A DNA stretch of 64,000 nt from Lachnospiraceae bacterium YSD2013 (GCA_900100895.1 FMTX01000009.1:124001-188000), one strand, 5' to 3'; positions 26,632 through 35,249 are shown, counted from the first letter of the stretch. Notes: a model not told the origin generated them from the letters alone. Numbers and translations: made by a program.

Positions 26632-29442
26632 CTAGCTTATTTTTTGAAAAAGAATGTCTTCATTGTCGATTACTTCGTTAAAGGACGCAAGGGACACCGG
26701 TTTTGAGTACAGAAACCCCTGCTGAAGACCACACCCCGCCTCGTTCAGAAAGGAACGCTGGTCATCTGACTCTACGCCCTGGCATAACACTTTAATTCTA
26801 AGCGACCTTGCCATGTCGATAATAAAGCGAAGGATGGTCTTGTCGCTTTCTTTTAACGTAGTGTCTTTCATGAACGCGCGGTCGATTTTGAGAAGATCCA
26901 CGTTAAGATCGTTAAGTGCGCTGAGAGTTGAGTAGCCTTTGCCGAAGTCGTCTAAGGATACGCTGATGCCGAAATCTCGTAATTCCTCGACAGCTTCGGT
27001 GAAATTCTGCTGGTTGTCGATGCGCATGCTTTCGGTGATTTCAAGCTTTAAGTACTCCGTGGGAATGTCGTACCTGCGCACCAGTTCTTTGAATTTAAGC
27101 ACAAAGTCTCTTGTAAGGAAGTGGGACTTTGAAACGTTTAAGGATATGGGAACGATTCTTTTGCCGGCTTCGATGCGGCTTCTTAAATAGGTCATGACAA
27201 GCTCGTAGGTGTAGAAATCAAGCTTAATCATGCTGCCGTCGGTTTCAAAAGCAGGAATGAACTCGTCGGGTGTAACTTCCGTGCCGTCCTCCATGCGCCA
27301 TCTTATGAGGGCTTCGGCGCCCACAAGCTTGTGGTCGGTTGAAGATACTTCGGGCTGCATAAGGACATAGAATTCCTTGTTGGTGAGGGCTTTATCGAGG
27401 CTCTGGCGATAGCTCCTGTAGCGGCGCTTGGTCTCGAAAAGATCTCTGTCGAATATCTGGCAATGGCTGCCGGTGCTTCCGATTGCGTTCTTTCTGGCGG
27501 TGTTGGAGTTGGAGATGGCGCCGTCAAGGTCGTAGTCTTCTGCGGGCGCAATGTATACGCCGGCTCTGATGAAGATGTTGTTGATTCCGGTTTTCTTGGC
27601 TATGTAGTCGGTCATCTTTTCGCAGCTGTCTTCGATAAGTCTGCCTATATTCTCGTCGGATACGCTTGCCGGGAATTTCTGAACGCGTAAAATGTGGTCA
27701 CCGCGCAGTCTGGTGGCGCAGCACATGTCGCGCTCGCGGCTGCCGATGTACTCGGCCATGGCTCTGATTACACGGTCGCCGGTAGTGTATCCGAAGGTTT
27801 CATTAATGTATTTAAAGTTTCTGATGTCGGAGCATACCACGGCTATCTTGATGTCGTCTTCGGTCTCCGCGATAGCTTTCTGTGCTGCTTCTATGAAGTT
27901 TTCTTCTTTTAAAAGACCTGTTAAGTAGTCAAACTCCTCGTAGCGGGAGACTGCTTTTTCCGCCTTGGTAACCTTGTCGGTGTAGTACAGGCATACTGCG
28001 AGGAGGTTACTGATGGATAAAAGCTCGTCAATCTGCTGCTTGCTCCAGCTTGCAGGAGGCTTGGCGCTTATAAAGTCGATACAGCCCCTTGTCTGCGAAA
28101 ACAGACCCATATCTGCGTGAAGCATGCTTCCGATGCCTTCCCACTCTTCTATGCCGTTGCCGGGGTGAGGCTTCTCTTCTTCGGTAAAGTCATAGAGGAT
28201 GTAGCCTTCTTTTTTCATCGTTTCCGAGTGTTCTTTTAAATTGGTGCGCGAGAAGTCTACCCTTTTGCCCAGCCAGCTTTCGCGGCCTTCTTTGTGAATT
28301 TCGTAGGTGACTTCGGTGGAATATGCTTTCTCATTCGAGAGCTCGTATATATGGATTGCTTCAAAGTCATATTCGTTTCTTATCTTGTAAAGCAAGAGGT
28401 TGGTGGCAGCCGAAACGTTCTGAGACTCGTGAAGAATCTTGAATGCAAAATCGGTAAGGCTTATCGGCGTCGTATGCTCAACCGTGGCTTTCTGCAGGCG
28501 TTCTTCGCCGTGGCGGGCGCTTTCTTCGTTGTAGAGCTCGTCCGTGTAGAAAGCGTAGCTGTTCTTGCCGCGATTCTTTATAGAATAAAGTGCCATGTCG
28601 GCTGCTTTGAAAAGTGTATCAAAGTCGGTGCCCATGTCGGGATAGAGGGACACGCCTATACTCAAGGAGATTCTGTAGTGGCTCTTCTGTCCCAGGGAAA
28701 TATCGGATATCTCGGCGCGCAGTTCATTAAGGCGCTTAACGATTTCCGTTACGTCCGAGTATTCTTTTACATATACAAGGAATTCGTCGCCACCGATACG
28801 TCCGATGATTGAATCTTTGGCAAAGAGTCGGCGCATGCGTGTTGCCACGTCTTTAAGAACTTCGTCGCCGAAAAGATGACCCATGAAGTCGTTGTAATTC
28901 TTGAAATTGTCTATGTCGAAAACGATAAGAGCGCCTTCGGTGTTAGGATTCTTGCGAATATAACCCGCAATGCTCTCCTGCGTAACCACCTTGTTAAGAA
29001 GCCCGGTAAGCTGATCCTGGCGGGCTTTGATGGTGAGCTCGGATTCATTTTTCTTTCTGCTGTCGATGTAGGAACTGGAGCCTGCGTAATAAGCTTTGCC
29101 GCCGGTTTCCGTTATATGCAGCTTAACAAGATGCCAGCGATAACGTCTGCCATTTACTTCTTTTAAGCGCACTTCAAAGCCCATGCTTGGCACGAGCTGG
29201 CTCATTTTCTTAACTTCCTTCTCCAGTTGTGAATAATCGTCCGGATGGACTCGCGAAACTATGTAATCCACGAAGTCGTCCACAAAGTACTGCTCCGCGA
29301 TCTTACAATCGGCGTATCTTGTTACATAAGCCTTTCCGCTCTCCACATCAAGTAAAAAAGTGTAATCAAAATTAACGCCGCTGATTAACCTGAGCACAGA
29401 GTTCTCCTGCTCAGCGGTAAAGTTCGACACCCTCTTTTCCAT
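26632..29442 (-). CDS. PAS-GGDEF-GAF-GGDEF-EAL cyclic-di-GMP protein
   Basis: 936 residues. Order: PAS-like region (about 15-130), GGDEF domain with intact GGDEF (217-221), GAF-like region (about 330-500), a second GGDEF fold with degenerate RGDHI, and EAL domain from about 680. The EAL domain keeps EAL (710-712), SLNVS, LEITES, LDDFGKGYS, LKIDRAF and the Gln of the final motif, so phosphodiesterase activity is likely. Both synthesis and breakdown of c-di-GMP are therefore possible, with the degenerate GGDEF probably regulatory. No signal peptide or membrane segment: cytosolic. Confidence 0.93.
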   Translation of the reverse strand: MEKRVSNFTAEQENSVLRLISGVNFDYTFLLDVESGKAYVTRYADCKIAEQYFVDDFVDYIVSRVHPDDYSQLEKEVKKMSQLVPSMGFEVRLKEVNGRRYRWHLVKLHITETGGKAYYAGSSSYIDSRKKNESELTIKARQDQLTGLLNKVVTQESIAGYIRKNPNTEGALIVFDIDNFKNYNDFMGHLFGDEVLKDVATRMRRLFAKDSIIGRIGGDEFLVYVKEYSDVTEIVKRLNELRAEISDISLGQKSHYRISLSIGVSLYPDMGTDFDTLFKAADMALYSIKNRGKNSYAFYTDELYNEESARHGEERLQKATVEHTTPISLTDFAFKILHESQNVSAATNLLLYKIRNEYDFEAIHIYELSNEKAYSTEVTYEIHKEGRESWLGKRVDFSRTNLKEHSETMKKEGYILYDFTEEEKPHPGNGIEEWEGIGSMLHADMGLFSQTRGCIDFISAKPPASWSKQQIDELLSISNLLAVCLYYTDKVTKAEKAVSRYEEFDYLTGLLKEENFIEAAQKAIAETEDDIKIAVVCSDIRNFKYINETFGYTTGDRVIRAMAEYIGSRERDMCCATRLRGDHILRVQKFPASVSDENIGRLIEDSCEKMTDYIAKKTGINNIFIRAGVYIAPAEDYDLDGAISNSNTARKNAIGSTGSHCQIFDRDLFETKRRYRSYRQSLDKALTNKEFYVLMQPEVSSTDHKLVGAEALIRWRMEDGTEVTPDEFIPAFETDGSMIKLDFYTYELVMTYLRSRIEAGKRIVPISLNVSKSHFLTRDFVLKFKELVRRYDIPTEYLKLEITESMRIDNQQNFTEAVEELRDFGISVSLDDFGKGYSTLSALNDLNVDLLKIDRAFMKDTTLKESDKTILRFIIDMARSLRIKVLCQGVESDDQRSFLNEAGCGLQQGFLYSKPVSLASFNEVIDNEDILFQKIS

Positions 29443-29541
29443 TTTTCTATTCCCTCTTTGCGCGGGCCCCTATTCCCACACAATTACACAAGTGTATTAT
29501 ATCAAAAATTTAGGTCTCACGCAACCTATGTTCTGTTAATT

Positions 29542-29570
29542 ATTGTATAATGTTCTAATTGTTTAGACAA
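29542..29570 (-). promoter_or_regulatory. Predicted promoter of the GGDEF/EAL gene
   Basis: TTGTCT (29565-29570), 17 bases, TACAAT (29542-29547) on the minus strand, about 100 bases before the start at 29442. Confidence 0.55.
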
Positions 29571-29648
29571 TATATTGTTATCTGCGATGTTGGCGGATTA
29601 TATGTGGTAATTTGCGAATAACTCTGACATAGAAGTACGATTTTCCCG

Positions 29649-29677
29649 TTGACAAAAACCAGGCGTTCATGTAATAT
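29649..29677 (+). promoter_or_regulatory. Sigma-A promoter of tRNA-Gly
   Basis: TTGACA (29649-29654), 17 bases, TAATAT (29672-29677), about 57 bases before the tRNA. Nearly consensus. Confidence 0.85.
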
Positions 29678-29733
29678 ACATACTTGTTGCGGCACTAATG
29701 AGTTAAGACTTAAGCGCCGGCGACGCGTGTAAT

Positions 29734-29805
29734 GCGCGAGTGGCTCAGCGGTGGAGCACCACCTTGCCAAGGTGGGGGCCGCGGGTTCGATCCCCGTCTC
29801 GCGCT
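29734..29805 (+). tRNA. tRNA-Gly (anticodon GCC)
   Basis: A 72-base cloverleaf: acceptor stem GCGCGAG/CTCGCGC, D-arm TGGCTCAGCGGTGGAGC, anticodon arm ACCTTGCCAAGGT with GCC in the loop, T-arm with GGTTCGATCC, and discriminator T. CCA is not encoded. It has its own promoter and terminator. Confidence 0.97.
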
Positions 29806-29807
29806 CT

Positions 29808-29844
29808 AAAAAATGAGATATCCTAAACGGATATCTCATTTTTT
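29808..29844 (+). terminator. Intrinsic terminator of tRNA-Gly
   Basis: A 16-bp perfect stem AAAAAATGAGATATCC with its complement, 5-base loop, ending in T6. Confidence 0.9.
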
Positions 29845-29854
29845 ATTCTCGCTC

Positions 29855-30110
29855 ACCGGGGGAGAACCCGCGCAAGCGGGTGCGACTTGCGAAAGCTACG
29901 AGCCTTGCAAGAATAAGCCAAATATCACCCGACCGTTTTTCCGTCGGGTGAATAAAATAGCAGGCCGGGTTCGACTTCATGCTTGCATGTAAGTCGGATT
30001 CGGCCTGATGTTTTATTAGCCTGTGCAACAGGTGTATATTTTGCTTATTCTTATAAGGCGACAGCCCGTGACAATAGATTTCCTCAGAAATCTATTGTAC
30101 CCGTCTCGCC
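29855..30110 (+). ncRNA. Candidate structured non-coding RNA downstream of tRNA-Gly
   Basis: No plausible protein gene lies here, but paired segments fill the stretch. Seen: ACCCGC-GCAA-GCGGGT with a GNRA tetraloop (29866-29881); a long-range helix of 23 positions (29903-29925 with 30036-30058, 20 Watson-Crick and one wobble); within it CACCCGAC/GTCGGGTG (29926-29950), AATAAAA + CAGGCCG + CGACTT paired with AAGTCG + CGGCCTG + TTTTATT (29951-30017), CCTGT/ACAGG (30020-30032); then a 12-bp perfect hairpin (30071-30098) inside GGCG/CGCC. The GNRA loop suggests the plus strand. It resembles a multibranched RNA; the raiA class is one thing to compare, but I could not verify any class. No separate promoter was seen. 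Confidence 0.65.
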
Positions 30111-30249
30111 TCCCTCTACTTCTTGGCGCCCTTTTAACTTATGTAAACTGCGATATACGTAGCGCGTTGGCACGTATCACAGAAATCTGCGAATTCTTAC
30201 TCATAACTATAACATTCTTTCTCATTCGACCCCCTGCAAAAACGGCACT

Positions 30250-30436
30250 AATGACTAAAAAACCGATTTCCGTGAATTTTAGTCATTGTTTTTCAATAAA
30301 TAGGTTGACATAACAAAGATTGTCAGGGCTTTCCGCGCTTCAAAAATCACCCTCATCACACGTTTACAATAAGTATTCTTACGTAAATGAAACGAAGCAA
30401 TGACTAAAAATCGCGAATCTGCCAAATTTAGTCATT
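30250..30436. repeat. Two 38-bp palindromes with AATGACTAAA arms
   Basis: Copies at 30250-30287 and 30399-30436. Each has perfect 10-bp arms AATGACTAAA/TTTAGTCATT around exactly 18 bases, and both are followed by GTT; centres differ in sequence. Starts are 149 bp apart. CGGCACTAATGA at the first copy also occurs at 29690-29701 in the tRNA leader. The stretch 30111-30249 shows nothing else. Confidence 0.75.
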
Positions 30437-30469
30437 GTTCCTTCTTTTTACCCTATTCCGGCAACAAAA

Positions 30470-30497
30470 AAGAGCCACACCCCGTGGTGCAGCTCTT
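30470..30497 (-). terminator. Intrinsic terminator
   Basis: AAGAGC/GCTCTT with a small internal loop and CACC/GGTG on top, then TTTTTT on the minus strand, 4 bases after the stop of the gene ending at 30502. Confidence 0.85.
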
Positions 30498-30501
30498 CCC
30501 A

Positions 30502-30906
30502 TCAATCAAACATATTGTCCAGCAAATATGTCATCGTCATATATTCATTGTCTTCCGAAGTAATGTTGGCCATCGACTTCACAAACACCACCTCAAGCAC
30601 GTCCACGTCGCCCCTGTCATGGTAACGTTTCGCAAGCTTCCTTGCGTAAGCTGCGGCGCCGTCTTCGTCAAAAGAAAATGTCGGTCTCGCATACACTGTA
30701 AGAGTGCCGCCGTATTCGCCTCTGTAAGAGCCGCCTTCTTTGACCATGCCGTACTTGGGTATGAATTCGAAGGCAATAACGAGAAACACGACTATTGTCA
30801 AAAGAACAATTACAATCTTCTGCCCACGAATCTTTTTCTTAAGTTTATCAAACTCTTCGTCTGTTTGAAGAGTCAGGTTCTTATTATCTGTATTCCCAAT
30901 GTCCAT
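30502..30906 (-). CDS. Small single-pass membrane protein of unknown function
   Basis: 134 residues, start at 30906 chosen because AGGGG lies 6 bases upstream. An acidic/basic N-terminal tail of about 25 residues precedes one membrane segment (about 30-48, KIVIVLLTIVVFLVIAFEF), and an extracytoplasmic domain of about 85 residues follows. I do not recognise the family. It is monocistronic with its own terminator, and divergent from another small membrane-anchored gene at 31036. Confidence 0.7.
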   Translation of the reverse strand: MDIGNTDNKNLTLQTDEEFDKLKKKIRGQKIVIVLLTIVVFLVIAFEFIPKYGMVKEGGSYRGEYGGTLTVYARPTFSFDEDGAAAYARKLAKRYHDRGDVDVLEVVFVKSMANITSEDNEYMTMTYLLDNMFD

Positions 30907-30972
30907 ATCTTGCCCCTGTAAATTCTTTTTCTTAATTATATCATAAGGCGTCCCAATTTCCAACCACATGTG

Positions 30973-31000
30973 TTGACTTCAACGGCCCCCGCTATACAAT
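30973..31000 (+). promoter_or_regulatory. Predicted promoter of the gene at 31036
   Basis: TTGACT (30973-30978), 16 bases, TACAAT (30995-31000) on the plus strand. Confidence 0.6.
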
Positions 31001-31035
31001 TAAGATGTAATGTATCGCTTGAATCGGAGGTTACA

Positions 31036-31599
31036 ATGAAAGTGCTTCGCATCATTATTTCGCTAATTATTATCGTATTGATTCTCATATGTGCGCTCAT
31101 CTATATCCTGCGCAATACCAAGTCCCACGAGGCGCCTGCTCCGAAGGTGTACGAGGGAACCCTCATCGAGTTCAACCACAATCCCGGCTACGGTGACGAA
31201 TGCGGCGCGCTTCACGACGAATGCCTCCGCAAAAACGATTCCGGCGAATGGATTATCGAATGCCGCGACCTAGAATGCATCGGCGAGCCAATGGTCATAA
31301 CCACTTACGAAGTATCCGCAGATGATGTCCTTGCATTTGAGACCTTCGTCAAAGAAAGTGGCATTCTCGACCTTCAGGATCGTCCCGACAGCGACGAGTT
31401 CATGACCGACTACCGCCCCTGGAACTACAGCATGTGCTTTAACACCAATGCCACCGAAGGTTCTAAGCGCGAATATTTCAGTTTCTCACAATACCTCAAA
31501 TACTCCGACGCCGACCGCGCCCTCATCAAAGAATTAAACGCGCGCTTCGAAGCGCTCCGCGGGAAGGTCATCTCTACCAAAAAGACAAAAGACTACTAG
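31036..31599 (+). CDS. Membrane-anchored protein of unknown function
   Basis: 187 residues with an N-terminal membrane anchor (about 4-24, rich in Ile/Leu) and a mixed extracellular domain with several Cys residues (CGALHDEC, ECRDLEC). GGAGG sits 6 bases before the ATG at 31036; an earlier in-frame start at 30970 overlaps the promoter and is unlikely. I do not recognise the family. It converges on the lipoprotein gene at 31617. Confidence 0.72.
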   Translation: MKVLRIIISLIIIVLILICALIYILRNTKSHEAPAPKVYEGTLIEFNHNPGYGDECGALHDECLRKNDSGEWIIECRDLECIGEPMVITTYEVSADDVLAFETFVKESGILDLQDRPDSDEFMTDYRPWNYSMCFNTNATEGSKREYFSFSQYLKYSDADRALIKELNARFEALRGKVISTKKTKDY

Positions 31600-31616
31600 G
31601 GTCTCTCCATGTCTTT

Positions 31617-33035
31617 CTATCGGAAGTGTTCACCTCTGGAGTAGTAATTGAGCCAGGAATCATATTCTTCGACTGCTGTCCAAAGTGGGCTCATTGTGCT
31701 TACATTTTTCTTACTGAAATCATCCATTTCTTCCCACGATACTTCCTTGTCGCCTATATAGCACGTTCCTGACTTCATGCTTGTCAGAACTTCTGTGTCA
31801 TACCCATCTTTTCTGAAGTTGGTTATTCTATACTCAGACCCGGTATCAGCCCCTCCTCGCGTTTCCATGGTTCCGTCCGTTCTTAAAACTCCTATTTCAT
31901 AGTCAGCCATCGTATATGCGCAGACTTCACCGTCAACTACCGCGAAAATCAGAAAATCGCCCGAAGGAACATCTTCACCGGGTTCAATATAATACACAAG
32001 TTCTTCTGTGCCGTTTCCATCCAAATCGATGATAGTATATCCTATCCAGTATATCTCTACCGGCTCATAGCCACCTGTCGCAATCTGCTCCTCGTCATCC
32101 GCATAATACCAATGCCAATCATATTCAGGCATAGTAAATTTTCCGGAATAGAATATATAGTCATCATCGGTTATATACTCTTTTTGAAGCACGGTAAACG
32201 GCTCCCCATCAAACAAAACCGCCGCTATCTCAGGTTGCACTTCTTCTCTCTTCGGCGCAACAAGAAGCCTTTCCTCAAACGTTCTTTCCGGTGTCACCCA
32301 GTCAGGGTTGAACCAAATAAAATCTAATCTCCTATAAAAATCATAGTTTATCACATGCAGTACCACTTCGTTTCCTGCCTGTTCAAAGAAAACGATATTC
32401 TTAGCAGGATTACCACTCGCAAAAGGCGCTCCCGACAATTCAAAGAATAATTCATTGGTGCCGTCCCCATCCAAATCCGTCACAAGATATTTGCGCCAAT
32501 AGACATCACCATGGGGCTTATCGTTATATACGCAAAGATAATTATAGTCCGAAATGTGAAATTCATGGTCAATATCATACTTGGCTATAGTTCCGGAAAC
32601 ACCCGATTCCACGTAACGCGTCACAGAAAACGGAGCATCATCATAGAGCACCGCAGCTATTCCTTCGGGCAAATCTTCTCTGTTCGGTTTTCCCTTGAGT
32701 CGCTTTTCTATAGGCACGGTAGGTTCTTTGTAATTATCCCAGAAGCCGCTTACTGTGCTTTGCGAAGGCGCTGCCGCCAACTCTATATCATATAAGTCTT
32801 CATAAATATCGCCATCGGCATGTGCCTTAGACAAAATAACATCGGCCTCGTCCTCCGAATCATCACCGGACGCCTCTGGCGAAACGTCAGCAGATTCCTC
32901 AACAGATGCAGAAACGGTTATTGAAGTGTTGTCTGAAATCGATGCTTCCTGCGCAGGCTCCGCTTTCTCCCTCCCTCCGCAGGCGCACATAGCCCCCAGC
33001 GCAAGCACCGTTAAAATAAAAGAAATTCTTTTCAT
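31617..33035 (-). CDS. Lipoprotein with two calcium-loop-like repeats, unknown function
   Basis: 472 residues. A hydrophobic N-terminus ends near Cys18/Cys20 (GAMCACGG), a plausible lipobox, followed by a long Ser/Ala/Glu/Asp-rich linker (about 24-75). Two homologous halves follow, each with a loop of the EF-hand/dockerin kind: TDLDGDGTNELFFEL and IDLDGNGTEELVYYI, about 170 residues apart. The halves repeat a motif of the form EIAAVLxDxxPF, so the protein arose by internal duplication. It probably sits on the cell surface; no enzymatic motif is seen. Confidence 0.78.
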   Translation of the reverse strand: MKRISFILTVLALGAMCACGGREKAEPAQEASISDNTSITVSASVEESADVSPEASGDDSEDEADVILSKAHADGDIYEDLYDIELAAAPSQSTVSGFWDNYKEPTVPIEKRLKGKPNREDLPEGIAAVLYDDAPFSVTRYVESGVSGTIAKYDIDHEFHISDYNYLCVYNDKPHGDVYWRKYLVTDLDGDGTNELFFELSGAPFASGNPAKNIVFFEQAGNEVVLHVINYDFYRRLDFIWFNPDWVTPERTFEERLLVAPKREEVQPEIAAVLFDGEPFTVLQKEYITDDDYIFYSGKFTMPEYDWHWYYADDEEQIATGGYEPVEIYWIGYTIIDLDGNGTEELVYYIEPGEDVPSGDFLIFAVVDGEVCAYTMADYEIGVLRTDGTMETRGGADTGSEYRITNFRKDGYDTEVLTSMKSGTCYIGDKEVSWEEMDDFSKKNVSTMSPLWTAVEEYDSWLNYYSRGEHFR

Positions 33036-33210
33036 GGTATACCCCCTGATCCAATTAATCCAATTATATCAATTCTATTTAAAAAATTGGGGCTTCCAAC
33101 GAAAGTTATATCTTAATATTTTTAAGCGTCGGCTCTCGCTTAAACTCTACTTTCCGTAGGTACCCCTGTGCCTTTCGGCGCGTTATCATGGGGGGCATGG
33201 AGGTATTAAC

Positions 33211-33861
33211 ATGTTTAATAAAATTGATGTTGAAAACTGGCCTCGAAGAGAGGTCTTTTATTATTTTTCCAAGATGGCTCCGACAGGCTACTCGCTTACC
33301 GTGGAACTCGATATTGCAGAAGTTTTAAAGACTGTCAAAGAATGTAACATGAAGTTTTTTCCTGCGTATCTCTGGCTTGTAACGCGTAACCTTAACAAGT
33401 TTCCGGAGTTTAGATGTACCGTAAAAGAAAATGTGCTTGGCTACTACGATACCCTCACTCCGATGTATGCAACGTGGCACGATGATACGAAAACATTTTC
33501 TTTTGCATGGACGGAGTTCAAGGAAGATTTCAAAGAGTTCCACAAAGACTATCTTCACAGTCAAGCAGAATACGGCACCAATCACGGATTTCTCGCGCGC
33601 CCCGGCGTTCCGCCCGAAAATGCTTACACAGTATCTTCCGTTCCGTGGGTTGAGTTCAAGCATTTCGCAGTGCACAGCTACGACAACAAGCCTTATTACT
33701 TCCCAAGTATCGAAGCCGGCAAATTCCGCCGCGAAAGCGAGCGCGTAATCATGCCACTTTCAATTACCTGTCACCATGCTACCACCGACGGCTGGCATGT
33801 GTCGCAGTTCTTGGAAGCACTTAAGGAAGACATTGCTAATTTCGCAGAGCTGATTACTTAA
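33211..33861 (+). CDS. Chloramphenicol acetyltransferase family protein
   Basis: 216 residues, normal CAT length. The catalytic signature is CHHATTDGW (about 193-201), with the active His and the structural Asp-Gly. N-terminal features (W...R..F.YF) also fit. CAT enzymes are trimers that acetylate chloramphenicol with acetyl-CoA, but many chromosomal homologues in Clostridia have other or unknown acceptors; resistance is not shown by this sequence. Its last codon overlaps the end of the convergent XRE gene by 4 bases. Confidence 0.88.
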   Translation: MFNKIDVENWPRREVFYYFSKMAPTGYSLTVELDIAEVLKTVKECNMKFFPAYLWLVTRNLNKFPEFRCTVKENVLGYYDTLTPMYATWHDDTKTFSFAWTEFKEDFKEFHKDYLHSQAEYGTNHGFLARPGVPPENAYTVSSVPWVEFKHFAVHSYDNKPYYFPSIEAGKFRRESERVIMPLSITCHHATTDGWHVSQFLEALKEDIANFAELIT

Positions 33862-34115
33862 GCAACAAGAGGAGAGCACGCGCTCTCCTCTGTGTCTCCT
33901 GTCAATATGTGATCCACCGAAGTCTCAAACAATCTGCTTAATGCAAAAAGATTGTCAACGGTGGGTAAGCTCTCGCCGCGCTGCCATTTGTAAACGGCCT
34001 GCTCGGACTCAAAGCCCATGAACCTCGCCACGTCTCCGACGGTGAGGTGGTGATTCTTGCGGAGCATCTTTATACGCGCTCCGATTGCAATAGTATCCAG
34101 TACCGGATAATCCAT
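33858..34115 (-). CDS. Small XRE-family DNA-binding regulator
   Basis: 85 residues; start at 34115 follows GGAGG. A helix-turn-helix of the Cro/C1 kind occupies about residues 12-65 (GARIKMLRKNHHLTVGDVA...QAVYKWQRGESLPTVDNL). It is convergent with, and overlaps, the CAT-family gene. CTGTTT-GT-AAACAG at 34261-34274 upstream may be its own operator. Confidence 0.9.
   Translation of the reverse strand: MDYPVLDTIAIGARIKMLRKNHHLTVGDVARFMGFESEQAVYKWQRGESLPTVDNLFALSRLFETSVDHILTGDTEESACSPLVA
33868..33891. terminator. Hairpin at the junction of two convergent genes
   Basis: AGAGGAGAGC/GCTCTCCTCT, 10-bp stem with a 4-base loop, placed just after the CAT-family stop and inside the last codons of the XRE gene. 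It lacks a clear T-run, so termination efficiency is uncertain. Confidence 0.55.
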
Positions 34116-34260
34116 ATGTGTGCCTCCTGTGTAATAATGGTTTCTTTTCAGACTTCTTGTTACGACATCCTCCGCTCCTCTGAGCTGTCGACACCGCTGT
34201 CTCCGGGGGATGTAAGGCAATATTTAATTGTTACAAGAACATATGATACTCGCGCGCAGG

Positions 34261-34274
34261 CTGTTTGTAAACAG
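34261..34274. promoter_or_regulatory. Possible XRE operator
   Basis: CTGTTT-GT-AAACAG, a perfect 6-bp inverted repeat about 145 bases upstream of the XRE start. Weakly supported. Confidence 0.3.
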
Positions 34275-34320
34275 TTGATTTGCGATTTTTCAAGAAGGAT
34301 TCAGTCATTTTGTAGATAAT

Positions 34321-34674
34321 CCTACCTTAAGGGCTAAATCACCTCCAAGGTGGGCATATCTAAGGGATCATTCTGTCTACTTTTCCCACCTTATGAGCTA
34401 TATTGCCTCCGAGGTGTGAATCTCTGCAGATTGAAATCGCCTTTATTTCCCACCTTGCAAGCCAAATTACTTTTAAGGTATGAATTTCTGCAGGCTGACA
34501 TCGTCAATTTTTCCCACCTTATCAGCAAAATCGCCGTTGAGGTATGAATTTCTGCAAATCTACACCGCCAAATCTTCCCACCTTATCAGCAAAATCGCCA
34601 TTAAGGTGGGCATTTTAGCAATTCTATGCATCCACACTTTCATACCTTATCACTAATATGATACTCAAGGTGGG
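34321..34674. repeat. Tandem array of six palindromic units, exact 64-bp period
   Basis: Units start at 34321, 34385, 34449, 34513, 34577 and 34641, each exactly 64 bp apart. Each opens with a 34-bp imperfect palindrome: left arm CCCACCTT (or CCTACCTT, CATACCTT), 18 bases, right arm AAGGTGGG (or AAGGTATG, GAGGTATG, GAGGTGTG). The 30-bp parts between are also related (AATTTCTGCA...). Arms are better kept than centres. The rest of the 671-base gene gap (34116-34787) holds the XRE upstream region and a terminator only. Confidence 0.92.
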
Positions 34675-34701
34675 AAAAGAACATGACAGCGCAAATTAAA
34701 A

Positions 34702-34725
34702 GGGCAGAATCGAAAGATTCTGCCC
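34702..34725 (-). terminator. Intrinsic terminator of the XRE-ABC-ABC operon
   Basis: GGGCAGAATC/GATTCTGCCC, 10-bp stem with a 4-base loop, followed by TTTTAATTT on the minus strand, 62 bases after the stop at 34788. Confidence 0.88.
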
Positions 34726-34787
34726 GGTCATAATAAGCATATTCAATTATAATATAGCTTCGAGGCCTGCCACATATAGCCCCTTAA

Positions 34788-35249
34788 TCACCCCTGAGGC
34801 TTGCCGAGCTTCATTTCATTCGGGGTTCCGAAGGTGCGGCGGATGACGGTTTCGGCGTACTTCTTAACCTGCAATTCGTCGTTGAGAGGGGTGAAGAAGC
34901 GCAGCACCTGCGTCTGGTTGAACCATACAATTTTCATGGGCGCACGGAGCACCTTGCTCATACCGGCGAGGCTTAATACGCCTTGCTCGGCAGCCAGCGA
35001 CTTCATCGCCTTAACCGAGCCGGCCTCCTTATATTCCGCGGTAACATCGACATCGCGGCCGCCGGCGATAGTGCTGGTGGTAACCTGCTGAACATCGTTT
35101 ATATCAGCTGTTCTCACATATTCCGCCCAGTCAATCATGGTGCTCCAACCGTAACCTCGCGCGTCAATCAGCACATCGTACTGATGCCAGGGTCCGTTCT
35201 GCATATGCTTCATATCCTTGATATAAGTCAAATCGTCAATATACTCCAT
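34788..35249 (-). CDS. Protein of unknown function at the end of the ABC exporter operon
   Basis: 153 residues, AAGGAG ribosome site. No signal peptide or membrane segment. The fold looks alpha/beta (YDVLIDARGYGWSTMIDWAEYVRT, then KIVWFNQTQVLRFFTPLNDE), reminiscent of small STAS-like or other cytosolic domains, but I cannot name the family. It starts 13 bases after the metallo-hydrolase gene and is therefore probably co-transcribed with the exporter pair. Confidence 0.75.
   Translation of the reverse strand: MEYIDDLTYIKDMKHMQNGPWHQYDVLIDARGYGWSTMIDWAEYVRTADINDVQQVTTSTIAGGRDVDVTAEYKEAGSVKAMKSLAAEQGVLSLAGMSKVLRAPMKIVWFNQTQVLRFFTPLNDELQVKKYAETVIRRTFGTPNEMKLGKPQG

Noticed and set aside
29555-29839. 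Minus-strand frame of 94 residues
   Set aside because: It runs antisense through tRNA-Gly and its terminator.
33211-33861. Proof of chloramphenicol resistance
   Set aside because: The catalytic motif is present, but chromosomal CAT-family proteins often act on other acceptors; sequence alone does not show resistance.
34321-34674. CRISPR array
   Set aside because: The period is regular, but the 34-bp units differ from each other, the 30-bp parts between are related rather than unique, and no cas genes are present.
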